This document shows, piece by piece, positions 8,993-18,191 of a stretch of 64,000 bases of DNA. Under the pieces are notes generated by a model, which did no database searches, was not told where the DNA came from, and saw only the letters and a program-made list of their open reading frames with translations. The translations under genes and the position numbers were made by a program. Each line of letters begins with the position of its first letter. Within the stretch, counting starts at the first letter, position 1. The stretch is taken from positions 111,723-175,722 of the forward strand of contig JAOAPY010000047.1 in assembly GCA_025463135.1 (NCBI GenBank), given 5' to 3'. Origin of the DNA: Acidobacteriota bacterium. Its GTDB lineage: Bacteria > Acidobacteriota > Blastocatellia > Pyrinomonadales > Pyrinomonadaceae.

Positions 8993-9222
8993 GATTTTGC
9001 AGTGTTCTCCTGACCAGGTTTTTTGGAGCTGACAGACAATAAGGGCTTCGAGTTTTTCTCGCAAGATGAGAGACCAGATTTAGCGTAGCGCACCGGTGGT
9101 TGAGTAAGAACTCTTCGTCGATTCAGAGGGTCAGTTTCATTCCGATAAGCTTCTTTAGCTTGTCGATGCGCCTCGCAAACTGAAGGAAGATCGAATCACA
9201 TATGAGAGAAGTCTCCCCACCC

Positions 9223-9468
9223 CGCGGAGCGGATGCCGGCATAAAGCCTGGGGCGAAGCGCAGCGGAACCCCAGGATGAAAACGGAGAAACATCAAGTCC
9301 ACGGAGTGGGCGACAGAGTTGGGAATGGAGTTCAAATGATAATGTTCGAACTTCATTGTTTCATAACTTTCTGTCGCCCGCTTCGCGGGCTCTAACATCA
9401 ATTCGCATGCTTGGTCCTGGGGTTTCGCTGCGCTTCACCCCAGGCTTTATGCTGGCGCCCGCTCCGCG
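9223..9468. repeat. Long inverted repeat with 54-bp arms
   Basis: Arms at 9223-9276 and 9415-9468 match at about 49 of 54 positions when one is reversed. The loop contains further short inverted pairs (for example around GGGCGACAGA at 9307 and TCTGTCGCCC at 9370). The element fills most of the 0.5-kb gap between the lactonase start and the phosphohexomutase stop. No gene is visible in this gap. It looks like an inactive MITE-like palindrome. Confidence 0.75.
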
Positions 9469-9510
9469 TGCTGAGGTTATTCACAACTTCCACCTCAGAC
9501 GTGGACCAGG

Positions 9511-10872
9511 CTATGAATTGATGCAAGCTGCTACTTGTTTGTATACACCGGCAGCGATTTCCTGCGCTGTCGTTTCACTCGCTGCTTCGGCGATCACGCG
9601 AATGATTGGTTCTGTATTTGAGCCTCTCACCAGGAACCATCCGTCAGGCAGGATTACTTTTACGCCATCGCGCACATCCTGCGGATAACCAGCGTAATCG
9701 TGACGCAACATTCTAAGCACCGTCGGGATCTTCTGTGAGGGACAGATTAGTTTTTCCTTGATCACCCAGAACCGTGGAAAGCTATCGACGAGCTCGCTGA
9801 TTGTTTGGCCGGTTTCAGCCAGGAGGTGGAGCACCAATCCCATGCCGGTGAGACTATCGCGCGCAAAATTGATGCGGGGATAGATAACTCCGCCGTTACC
9901 TTCGCCGCCAATAACGGCGCTTATTTTCTGCATCTCTTCAGTTACATTGACTTCGCCTATGCGGGTGAGAAGCAGGTCGCAACCAAATCGGTTCGCCACT
10001 TCCTGCAGCACCGATGACGAGGATAGATTTGCCACGACGGGCCCGGGTTGCTTGCCGAGCACATAGAGAGTTGCCAGCACTAGTGTGTAATCTTCGCCGA
10101 TTGGTATTCCCTGCTCTGAAACAATCGCCAGCCGATCGGCGTCCATATCCTGAGCAAATCCAATATCAGCCTGATGTTGTTTGACCGCGGTGCACAGGTC
10201 CGTCAGATTTTCCGCCAGCGGTTCCGCTGGGCGTGGAAACAGTCCATTCGGAGTTACGTTAACGGGGATGACTTCAGCACCCAGAGCCTCGAGCAGCTTT
10301 GGACCAACCAGAGAACCCGCACCATTGCAGGCATCCAGCACTACACGAAGTGGGCTCTTCCTTTGCGGCAGCGGTCCCAGGACTTCGATGATCTTTTGTA
10401 TGTGCAGATCAGTCGCCCCCGAAATCTCCTCAACCTCTCTCATCTCCGCACCCGAGACCTTTGTGTATTCACCCTGGTGATAAATATCGAGCATCTCGCG
10501 CGCCTTGCCGCTGTTCAAAAAGAGTCCGTCACTACCGATGAATTTCAAGGCATTCCATTCGGCCGGATTATGGCTGGCAGTGATCGCGATTCCTCCATGG
10601 GCGCGATGATGGCGCACCAATAGCTGAATCGTCGGCACCGGGCACATGCCGATATCAATGACACGACAACCGCTGGACAGCAGACCGGCAATGACGGCTT
10701 GCTTGACCATCTCGCCAGAGGTGCGTGGATCTCGCCCGATGACAATCGTGCCCGAGCCGACATAGGTACCAAAGGCCTGCGCGAAACGCGTCAGCAGAGC
10801 AGGTGTAAGCGAGTCGCCGATCACTCCGCGCACTCCGGAGATACTGATCTTAAGAGTTGGTATTGCTCTCAT
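9511..10872 (-). CDS. Phosphohexomutase (phosphoglucosamine/phosphomannomutase family), intact
   Basis: 453 aa, cytosolic, no signal peptide. All four domains of the alpha-D-phosphohexomutase family are visible: the catalytic loop ITASHNPAEWNALKF with phospho-serine S100; the metal loop D242-M-D244-A-D246-R; the sugar-binding loop GGEGNGGVIYP; and the C-terminal phosphate loop RGSNTEPIIRVIAEA. It should interconvert hexose (or hexosamine) 1- and 6-phosphates. The likeliest use is GlcN-6-P to GlcN-1-P for UDP-GlcNAc, or Man-6-P to Man-1-P; sequence reading alone does not decide. A paralogue with altered catalytic residues lies directly upstream on the same strand (11078-12424), separated by a 31-bp perfect inverted repeat. 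Confidence 0.9.
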   Translation of the reverse strand: MRAIPTLKISISGVRGVIGDSLTPALLTRFAQAFGTYVGSGTIVIGRDPRTSGEMVKQAVIAGLLSSGCRVIDIGMCPVPTIQLLVRHHRAHGGIAITASHNPAEWNALKFIGSDGLFLNSGKAREMLDIYHQGEYTKVSGAEMREVEEISGATDLHIQKIIEVLGPLPQRKSPLRVVLDACNGAGSLVGPKLLEALGAEVIPVNVTPNGLFPRPAEPLAENLTDLCTAVKQHQADIGFAQDMDADRLAIVSEQGIPIGEDYTLVLATLYVLGKQPGPVVANLSSSSVLQEVANRFGCDLLLTRIGEVNVTEEMQKISAVIGGEGNGGVIYPRINFARDSLTGMGLVLHLLAETGQTISELVDSFPRFWVIKEKLICPSQKIPTVLRMLRHDYAGYPQDVRDGVKVILPDGWFLVRGSNTEPIIRVIAEAASETTAQEIAAGVYKQVAACINS

Positions 10873-10908
10873 GATTTCTTTCCGCTAAACAGGCGTCACG
10901 GCAACAAT

Positions 10909-11065
10909 GGGCAGTCAGGAAGGGGACCCTGTCCCCGCCCAAGTTACCAGAGATTCATAACCGGGATTACACCCTACACCTGTGTCTCCCTCATGGAAGC
11001 TTGCCCCACTCAAAGTTGAATGTCTGGTAAGCTTGGCGGGGACAGGGTCCCCTTCCTGACTGCCC
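10909..11065. repeat. Inverted repeat with perfect 31-bp arms between mutase paralogues
   Basis: GGGCAGTCAGGAAGGGGACC onward at 10909-10939 is exactly inverted at 11035-11065; weaker pairing extends both arms by about a dozen bases (AAGTTACCAGA against TCTGGTAAGCTT). The loop is about 70 bp. It occupies nearly the whole gap between the two co-directional phosphohexomutase genes, so a transcript running through would contain a very stable hairpin. Confidence 0.8.
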
Positions 11066-11077
11066 GATGTATACGTG

Positions 11078-12424
11078 TTACTTCCCTATCCTGTCGCGTA
11101 CCCAATCGAGCAAATGCTGTGCGGCTGTCGTTTCCTCAGCTTCGACGATGACCCGAATTATGGATTCGGTATTCGAGGCCCGCACGTGTATCCAACCTTG
11201 TGGTAACACCACTTTGATCCCATCGGTCAGATCATAAGTGAGCTCATCACGCTCAATGGCGATGCGAAAGTTCTGCAATACCGAATAGAGGCGATTGGGT
11301 TCCACCTGAAGGTTGTGTTTCAACATCGTCAACCGCGGTAAGTCCTGGACCAGTTTCGATACCGGCGTACCGCTGCGCGCCAGACCCTCGAGAATCAAGC
11401 CCACGGCGGCGGCACTATCGTGAGTCAAATGCAGTTCGGGAACAGTCACGCCCCCACTGCCCTCACCGCCCAGTACGCCGTTCAATTCGATCAGACCCTC
11501 TGAGATGTAGGTCTGTCCCACCTGCGTGCGCACCACCGTGCCACCGTGAAGCGCCGCCACTCGATCTAACGCGCTGGTGGTTGAAACATTCGTCACTACC
11601 GTGCCCGGCAGCTGCTCGAGACGAATGCGGGCCGCCAGCACCAGCGTCAACTCTTCGGAGAGTGCCTGGCCCAGCTCAGTGACAATGCCGAGTCGCTCTC
11701 CGTCGGCGTCATGAGCGAAACCAATATCGGCACGACCGGCTTTAACGACGGCGCTCAGTTGCGCCATGGTTTCCGGTTTGGGTTCTGGCGCATGCGGGAA
11801 AGTTGCGCCGGGATCGTCATTGATCGCCAGGACCTCGCAACCGATCTCCTTAAGCCAGCGTGGAATTAGTCGCGAACATGCGCCATTGCAGCAGTCGACC
11901 GCTACTCTTGGCCGGCTCTTCCTGATCGCCTCAACATCAAAAATGCTCTTGAGCAGTTCAATATGGTGATCGATTGGATCTTCTCGCCTTATGGCAGGCT
12001 GGATCTTGTCCCAGGCGGCCTTGGCAAACTCTCCCTGATGGAATATGTCCAGGAGCTCTTCAGCCTGCGTGGGATTCAAATAGAGTCCATCGCCGCGGAC
12101 AAATTTCAGGGCGTTCCACTGTGATGGATTGTGACCGGCGGTGATCGCGATGCCGCCATCAGCCTCGAGCCACCTGATCGCCAATTGCAGGCTTGGCGTT
12201 GGGGCAATTCCGAGGTCGATTACCTCACAACCCGAAGCGAGCAGTCCCGCGATCACCGCCGCGCGCACCATCGGTCCGGACGGTCTCGTATCGCGGCAAA
12301 CGAGAATGCGTCCACCGTCAAGGTAAGTACCAAACGCCTGAGAGAAACCTACGGCTACCTCCGGCGTAAAGGTCTCACCGACGACCCCGCGCACACCCGT
12401 GATTCCTATCTTTAGCGGCTTCAT
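11078..12424 (-). CDS. Phosphohexomutase paralogue with altered catalytic serine and metal loop
   Basis: 448 aa from ATG 12424 (start of KPLKIGITGVRGVVGE, aligning with the paralogue); a GTG at 12484 in frame would add 20 residues. Full-length, all four family domains are present, including NALKFVRGDGLYLN, GGEGSGGVTVPE and the phosphate loop RASNTESIIRVIVEA. Two catalytic elements differ from its neighbour at 9511-10872. The active-site loop reads ITAGHNPSQW, with G97 where the phospho-serine should be, and the metal loop reads D239-A-D-G-E243-R, with Glu for the third Asp. The frame is intact and motifs outside the catalytic site are kept, so it is not an obvious pseudogene. It may be catalytically changed, regulatory, or a partner subunit. 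It is divergent from the GH3 gene. Confidence 0.85.
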   Translation of the reverse strand: MKPLKIGITGVRGVVGETFTPEVAVGFSQAFGTYLDGGRILVCRDTRPSGPMVRAAVIAGLLASGCEVIDLGIAPTPSLQLAIRWLEADGGIAITAGHNPSQWNALKFVRGDGLYLNPTQAEELLDIFHQGEFAKAAWDKIQPAIRREDPIDHHIELLKSIFDVEAIRKSRPRVAVDCCNGACSRLIPRWLKEIGCEVLAINDDPGATFPHAPEPKPETMAQLSAVVKAGRADIGFAHDADGERLGIVTELGQALSEELTLVLAARIRLEQLPGTVVTNVSTTSALDRVAALHGGTVVRTQVGQTYISEGLIELNGVLGGEGSGGVTVPELHLTHDSAAAVGLILEGLARSGTPVSKLVQDLPRLTMLKHNLQVEPNRLYSVLQNFRIAIERDELTYDLTDGIKVVLPQGWIHVRASNTESIIRVIVEAEETTAAQHLLDWVRDRIGK

Positions 12425-12614
12425 CCAGGCGTTCAAATCAATCGCTTCGCAGCGTCTTAATTCAATTCCAAAAACATTGACCACAATAAGACAGCATCAT
12501 ACAATCTCTTTACTCCAAATAGGTTTTTAATCCACAAAAGAAAGAAGGGATTTGTCTGTCCGGTCGCCATCAGGCGCTAAGCCATAAACTGCGACGGAGG
12601 ACATTGAAAACACC

Positions 12615-15173
12615 ATGCCAAGTCGCTGTTCAGTGATTGTCGTACTGCTAATTGTCTGCCTGACCGTCGCCGCGGCGCCGGCGCAAACACCCGCGACGTC
12701 AAAGTCGACAGGGGCAGTCGAGAGCCGCGTTGAGTCTTTGCTCAGTCAAATGACGATCGAGGAAAAGATCGACATGCTGGGAGGCGTCGATGGCTTCTTC
12801 ATCCGCGGTCTCGCCAGGCTTGGCCTGCCTCCGTTGAAAATGGCTGACGGACCACTTGGAGTTCGAAACTTCGGACCAGCTACGGCGATGCCCGGGGGAA
12901 TCGGGCTGGCCGCCACCTGGAATCCGACTCTGGCAGAAAGAGTAGGGACCGAAATCGGTAGAGATGCGAGGGCCAAAGGAGTGCACTTCCTGCTGGGGCC
13001 CGGCGTGAATATCTATCGCGCGCCGATGAATGGCCGAAACTTCGAATATTTTGGCGAAGACCCATTTCTCGCTGCCCGCATCGCCGTCGGATATATCAAG
13101 GGCGTGCAGAGCCAGGGTGTCAGCGCCACCATAAAACACTTTATGGGGAACAATTCCGAGTTCGATCGGCATAACACGGACTCGATCATCGACGAACGCA
13201 CGATGCGCGAAATCTACTTGCCGGTGTTCGAGGCGGCGGTAAAGGATGCGCACGTCGGGGCCATTATGGATTCGTACAATTTGACGAACGGCCGGCACCT
13301 AAGTGAACACGGATACCTGAATAATGATGTCGCGAAAAAGGATTGGGGCTTTGCGGGGATAATGATGTCCGACTGGTCCGCCACCTACGACGGAATCGCA
13401 GCCGCGAACGGCGGACTTGATCTGGAGATGCCGTCCGGCGCTTTCCTGAATCGCAAGGTCCTGCTTCCGGCCATTCAGGAGGGCAAGGTCTCGGTAGCTA
13501 CGATTGATGATAAAGTGCGCCGCATCCTGCGAACGGCAATTCAATTCGGCTGGCTCGATCGCGATCAGACGGACGCTTCGATACCCCGCTACAACCAGGC
13601 AGGTCGCAGCGTCGCGCTCGAAGCTGCGCGCGAGAGCCAGGTGCTGTTAAAGAACACGGACGGTTTGCTGCCGCTCAATAAAGCGAAGATCAAATCCATC
13701 GCCCTCATCGGACCTGACGCCTATCCGGCGGTACCCGTCGGCGGCGGCAGCGCCCGCGTGGAACCATTCGTCGCCACCAGTTTTCTGCAAGGGCTAAGTA
13801 ATTATCTCGGCACGACGGCCCAGGTGTATTACGCCCGGGGCGTGCCTTCGCTTGGCGAGATGGCCGAAGCAACCAGCTTCGTCACTGCGGCGACCGATGG
13901 CAAGCCGGGTCTAAACGCGGAATATTTCAACAGCAATGACCTGAAGGGAACTCCAGCGATTAAGCGCCGTGAACAGCACGTCAACTTCAGGGGTGGGACC
14001 AACGCGGACTATCCATCGCTGACTGCGTCGTCGCGATGGAGTGGGTACTATGTGCCGGAAGAATCCGGGTCTCACGACATCTTTGTCGCCTCAACCGGAG
14101 AGGACGGCGGTTTCTATCGGCTCTATCTCGACGACAAGCTCGTCTTCGATAATTGGACCAACTCCAGGGCAGTCGTGGGACAAGCACGCGTCCAGCTCGC
14201 GGCCGGGCCGCACAAAGTCGTGCTGGAACAACATGGGCGATCGGGCTGGCTCGGCAGCCGCATGCAATTCGGAATCGTTCGACACGGAAAAGCCGTCACT
14301 GAAGAGGCGAAAAGACTCGCCGCCAAAGCCGATGTGGTCATAGTCGCGGCCGGCTTCGATCCTGAGACTGAAAGTGAAGGCGCCGATAGAAATTTTAGCC
14401 TGCCTCCCGCGCAGGACGAGCTGATAGAAACAATGGCCGCGGCAAACAAAAATACGATTGTCCTGGTTACTTCCGGTGGCAACGTGGACATGAATGACTG
14501 GATCGATTCGGTGCCGGCACTCATCGAGACCTGGTATCCGGGACAGGAAGGCGGCACGGCATTAGCTGAAATACTCTTTGGCGATGTTAATCCCTCGGGC
14601 CGCCTACCCGTGACGTTCGAACGGCGCTGGGAAGATAATCCGGCGAGTAACAGTTATTACCCGGCGGCCGGCACGAACAAAGTCGAATACAAGGAAGGCG
14701 TGTTTGTCGGCTATCGTGGCTATGAAAAGAACGGCACGAAGCCCCGCTTCCCTTTTGGTTTCGGCCTCTCGTACACGAGTTTTAGCTATGGCAAGCTCTC
14801 GCTCCAACAGGGAATAACAAAAGGCGGCAGCCCAGAGTTTTGGTGGGGCGAAGTTTCGTTTGATGTTACGAACACGGGAAAGCACGCCGGGGCTGAGGTA
14901 GCTCAAGTCTATGTGAGCGATGCCCACTCGAAAGTGCCACGGCCCGCAAAGGAGCTGCAGGGTTTTGCGAAGATTGAACTGAAGCCAGGCGAGACCAAAC
15001 GTGTGAAGATAATGCTGAACCAGCGCGCGCTTTCGTATTACGACGTTGGGGCCAGGGGATGGCGCGCCGAGCCTGGAGATTTTGCAGTACTCGTGGGACC
15101 GTCGTCCGCACAAATCGAATTGCGCGGCAAGCTTATTCTTTCGTCAAGCGCGACGGGAACCGTCCGCAAATGA
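12615..15173 (+). CDS. GH3 beta-glucosidase with PA14 insert, exported
   Basis: 852 aa with a signal peptide ending near APAQT. The GH3 N-terminal barrel shows LKMADGPLGVRNFG, KHFMGNNSEFDRH and the nucleophile motif IMMSDWSATYDG with D253. The C-terminal GH3 domain (from about residue 335) is interrupted by a PA14 module at roughly 430-560 (GLNAEYFNSNDLKG to GSRMQFGIV), as in many bacterial beta-glucosidases where PA14 shapes substrate choice. A fibronectin-III-like domain closes the protein (VAQVYVSDAHSKVPRPAKEL). It should release glucose from beta-linked oligosaccharides in the periplasm. It converges with the GH2 gene at 15239-17938, 65 bp apart. Confidence 0.92.
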   Translation: MPSRCSVIVVLLIVCLTVAAAPAQTPATSKSTGAVESRVESLLSQMTIEEKIDMLGGVDGFFIRGLARLGLPPLKMADGPLGVRNFGPATAMPGGIGLAATWNPTLAERVGTEIGRDARAKGVHFLLGPGVNIYRAPMNGRNFEYFGEDPFLAARIAVGYIKGVQSQGVSATIKHFMGNNSEFDRHNTDSIIDERTMREIYLPVFEAAVKDAHVGAIMDSYNLTNGRHLSEHGYLNNDVAKKDWGFAGIMMSDWSATYDGIAAANGGLDLEMPSGAFLNRKVLLPAIQEGKVSVATIDDKVRRILRTAIQFGWLDRDQTDASIPRYNQAGRSVALEAARESQVLLKNTDGLLPLNKAKIKSIALIGPDAYPAVPVGGGSARVEPFVATSFLQGLSNYLGTTAQVYYARGVPSLGEMAEATSFVTAATDGKPGLNAEYFNSNDLKGTPAIKRREQHVNFRGGTNADYPSLTASSRWSGYYVPEESGSHDIFVASTGEDGGFYRLYLDDKLVFDNWTNSRAVVGQARVQLAAGPHKVVLEQHGRSGWLGSRMQFGIVRHGKAVTEEAKRLAAKADVVIVAAGFDPETESEGADRNFSLPPAQDELIETMAAANKNTIVLVTSGGNVDMNDWIDSVPALIETWYPGQEGGTALAEILFGDVNPSGRLPVTFERRWEDNPASNSYYPAAGTNKVEYKEGVFVGYRGYEKNGTKPRFPFGFGLSYTSFSYGKLSLQQGITKGGSPEFWWGEVSFDVTNTGKHAGAEVAQVYVSDAHSKVPRPAKELQGFAKIELKPGETKRVKIMLNQRALSYYDVGARGWRAEPGDFAVLVGPSSAQIELRGKLILSSSATGTVRK

Positions 15174-15189
15174 ATCCAACGCTGGATTC
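15172..15189 (+). terminator. Weak hairpin after GH3 stop
   Basis: GAATCCA-acgc-TGGATTC forms a perfect 7-bp stem that begins inside the stop codon. There is no T-tract after it, so terminator function is a guess. Nothing else is visible in the 65-bp convergent gap. Confidence 0.3.
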
Positions 15190-15238
15190 CTGTTCGACTT
15201 AAGAATGCTCCATCTCATGCTCACGATGTGTCGCCATG

Positions 15239-17938
15239 TCACCGGCCAGGTAAAATGCGAGTCATCACAGGCGCGCTATTCCAGGCGTCGACGGCCAAAA
15301 CCGCCTTCGATCCAGCCAGGTCAGTCACTCGATAGGCGGCGGTTATTTCTTTGCCCTCACCCGGCATTAGCGAGAAATAGTTGTCCTGCCAAATTACCGG
15401 CAAAACATTTCGCTCGCTGCGTGACTGCTTAATCTGGAGATGAATAAAGAAGGCCAGGCCGCTACTGGGATTTGATACTTTTATCTGGGCAGTCTCACGC
15501 CCATTTTTACGCATCGCCCGAGCTGATACCGCCAACTTCGCCGGCTGAAGATTTTGCAGTTGCGTCAGGTCGGCGTAAGAGTTTGCAGGTGTGTAGTACC
15601 AGGTCGATTTCTGCCAATCAAGCACATCATCTTTGGTTGATAACCAGTAGAAGTTTGAGCTCACTATTTCCCCCTTGCTGTCCTCCAGCACCATGCTGAG
15701 AAAGTACGCGGAGGTCAAATCAGGGATTTGCGGAATCAAGAGTGGCAGGGAGTTGCTGTCAGCGAGCAAGTCAAACCGCAGCACTTTAGAAAACCTCACG
15801 GCCAGATTGATGTCGTACAACTGCACCGTCAGCTTCAAATCGCGCAGCAGCCGTTGAGTGGTATTTACGGCGATCACGGTCTTGTCTTCGTAGGAATACT
15901 GCACGTGGACCGGTTCACACGCCTTCCGCGTACCGAAGTAGCCGCCTCCGGGCATCAGGTAATAATCATAAAGGTGCCAGATCATCGAGGGCCAGGCGTT
16001 GTTCAGCATCCACTGGATAACTCCGGAAGAGTTGTACCGATTGCCGCCATAGGCTTCAAACATCGCCCGCTGGCCTTCATAGGCCATCAGCTGCGACTTC
16101 ATCGCATAATCCGCTGCACCGGCGGCTGGTCCATACCGCGCATTCAAGGCTTCAGTGAAAACTTTTAGATCTTTGAACTGTTCACCGCCCGCGTGATACG
16201 TCCAAAATTCATTGATGGGCCATAGATGATCTTCTGGCAACATGCGGCGCAGCGTCTCAATCGGCGGCACGGCCGGACCGGGACTAATCTCGGTCGCAAA
16301 ACCGTGCGCGCCGCCTAACTTCTTGTCGGCCAGCCAATAGGAAGCAGGAACCCATTCGTAGGGCCCTTCCATCTTCACTCCGGTCGCACCGGTAATCATT
16401 GTAGGTTTTGCGGTGGCCGATGAAAGGAATGGGTTGGGCCACATATTCTTCTTCAGGATATCGATGTACATCTGCTCGACATCGGGCGGAGGCGGATTGT
16501 CACTGCCATTTAGCCAGACCAGCAGGCTGGCATGATTTCGCAAGCGTCGTATCTGGTCCGCCTGGGACTTCGCAGCGATTTCGTAATCCTCTTTGTCCCA
16601 AGTGGGCCCTGTCTGGTAATCGGAGCGGTGCTCCCAATGCTCCCAATGTGAACAACAGCACCAGCCCGCCATGACCAGGATTCCATACTGGTCGGCCAGA
16701 TCAAAGAAGCTATCCGGTTGCAGCTGCCCTTCCAACCGAATCGCATTCAAGTTCATGTCTTTGACATATTCAAATTCTGAATTCATTCGTTCGGGCAGGG
16801 ACCGCAGAAAAATATCAGAGGACCAGCCACCGCCACGCACGAGCACCTTGCGGCCATTGACTTTGAAAATTCGGTGATTCTGACTATCCAATTCCGAGGT
16901 TATTTCCCGAATGCCGAAGCGGGTCTCTTGTCGATCGGAAACCCGGCCGGCGATCTGAAATTCAGCAGCCAGACGGTAGAGGTCTTGTCCTCCCATATGC
17001 AGGGGCCACCAAAGACGCGGTTGAGAATAGTTGAGATGCGGAAAGTCGCCGGGTGCAAATGAGACTGACTTTGTCTCCCCTGGACCAAGCGTCACCTTCT
17101 GCGATAAACGTATCCCGGCCAGGCGCACACTTGCGGTGCCGGCAATTTCTTTTTCGGTTGCGTTATGGAGCTCGGCATTGACCGTCAAATGCGCGGTCTT
17201 GAGCGAGGGCAAATCAAAATGAGTTGCCACCTGCGGGTATCTGACAGTGACCGGCCCACTGCTGGTAAAAAACACGTCTCGAAAAATCCCCATGTTCTTG
17301 TCAGGAGGCATCGGGTTCCAGTCCACCCACGTCCAGGCCAAATCATCAGGCTGCGGCGGGAAGACTTCCACCGCCAACGTGTTCAACTCGCCGGGCAGGG
17401 CGGCGTTCCTGACATTCAATTCATGGATACGAAAGGTGCCGGCGATCTGATCTGAAGTGGCAACCTGCTGACCGTTGAGCCAGATGTTCGCGCGGAAGTT
17501 GATGCCCTCGAAATTTAGCCATACGTTCTTGGCGCCATAACTTGCAGGCAAACGAAATTGCGTTCGATACCACCAGGAAACGCGAAAGGGACTGTCCTCC
17601 GGCATCGGGAGATTTGAGAAGTTAGCGCCGATGGGGTAACTGCACCCCGGAATCAGACGCAGATTCTTATCGACCAGGGGATCAGGATAGACCTTGTCGT
17701 CTACCAGATTACCGACAACCGTAGACGGCACCGTCGCCGGATACCAATGCTGCGGTTGATAATTATTCTTTGAAATTGCATCGCCAGTTTCCTTAACCTG
17801 CGCCGAAGATTGAATGCTCCAACCTTTTCGCAAGAGAAGTTTTTTGGTCTGAAGTAGTTCGCGCCGGCTCGAGTTGCTGGCGAACGCGGTAAGGCTTATC
17901 AAAAGAATCATGATCCCGGAGACGAGATAGTTTTTCAT
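15239..17938 (-). CDS. GH2 exo-beta-D-glucosaminidase-like enzyme, exported
   Basis: 899 aa with an N-terminal signal peptide (ISLTAFASNSS). GH2 layout: jelly-roll domain with VSWWYRTQFRLP and a WTWVDWNPMPPDKNMGIFRDVF motif, Ig-like domains, TIM barrel, C-terminal Ig-like domain. The barrel carries WLNGSDNPPP with D480 and ATEISPGP with E550. In the exo-beta-D-glucosaminidase subgroup (CsxA of Amycolatopsis) an Asp and a Glu about 72 residues apart serve as acid/base and nucleophile; here they are 70 apart and the context matches, whereas most GH2 members have NE at the first site. Predicted role: removal of GlcN from chitosan oligomers. An endo-beta-mannosidase-like role is the main alternative. 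Confidence 0.8.
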   Translation of the reverse strand: MKNYLVSGIMILLISLTAFASNSSRRELLQTKKLLLRKGWSIQSSAQVKETGDAISKNNYQPQHWYPATVPSTVVGNLVDDKVYPDPLVDKNLRLIPGCSYPIGANFSNLPMPEDSPFRVSWWYRTQFRLPASYGAKNVWLNFEGINFRANIWLNGQQVATSDQIAGTFRIHELNVRNAALPGELNTLAVEVFPPQPDDLAWTWVDWNPMPPDKNMGIFRDVFFTSSGPVTVRYPQVATHFDLPSLKTAHLTVNAELHNATEKEIAGTASVRLAGIRLSQKVTLGPGETKSVSFAPGDFPHLNYSQPRLWWPLHMGGQDLYRLAAEFQIAGRVSDRQETRFGIREITSELDSQNHRIFKVNGRKVLVRGGGWSSDIFLRSLPERMNSEFEYVKDMNLNAIRLEGQLQPDSFFDLADQYGILVMAGWCCCSHWEHWEHRSDYQTGPTWDKEDYEIAAKSQADQIRRLRNHASLLVWLNGSDNPPPPDVEQMYIDILKKNMWPNPFLSSATAKPTMITGATGVKMEGPYEWVPASYWLADKKLGGAHGFATEISPGPAVPPIETLRRMLPEDHLWPINEFWTYHAGGEQFKDLKVFTEALNARYGPAAGAADYAMKSQLMAYEGQRAMFEAYGGNRYNSSGVIQWMLNNAWPSMIWHLYDYYLMPGGGYFGTRKACEPVHVQYSYEDKTVIAVNTTQRLLRDLKLTVQLYDINLAVRFSKVLRFDLLADSNSLPLLIPQIPDLTSAYFLSMVLEDSKGEIVSSNFYWLSTKDDVLDWQKSTWYYTPANSYADLTQLQNLQPAKLAVSARAMRKNGRETAQIKVSNPSSGLAFFIHLQIKQSRSERNVLPVIWQDNYFSLMPGEGKEITAAYRVTDLAGSKAVLAVDAWNSAPVMTRILPGR

Positions 17939-18191
17939 ATGCCCTAAACGCTTTCAGTTGATGTAGTTACGGCCATCACCAACCGTAACGAGAAGTTACC
18001 AAACCGGGAGCGGCGGCGTCCGAATCCTAAAATCAACCTACGATCGACCGAATAGAAAAAGGGCTTTTCAAAAGACTCTCTTGAGCAATAGATCCGGTCG
18101 CTACCGCTCCTGGTTCTGTAACAACAGCTCCTCCCCAAGAGGACCTCGTTCCCCGGAGAGAGATTTTCTCATAACCCGTTTCGTCATTCTC

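Noticed and set aside
11078..12424. Pseudogene call for the second phosphohexomutase
   Set aside because: The frame is intact and substrate and phosphate loops are conserved; only catalytic positions differ.
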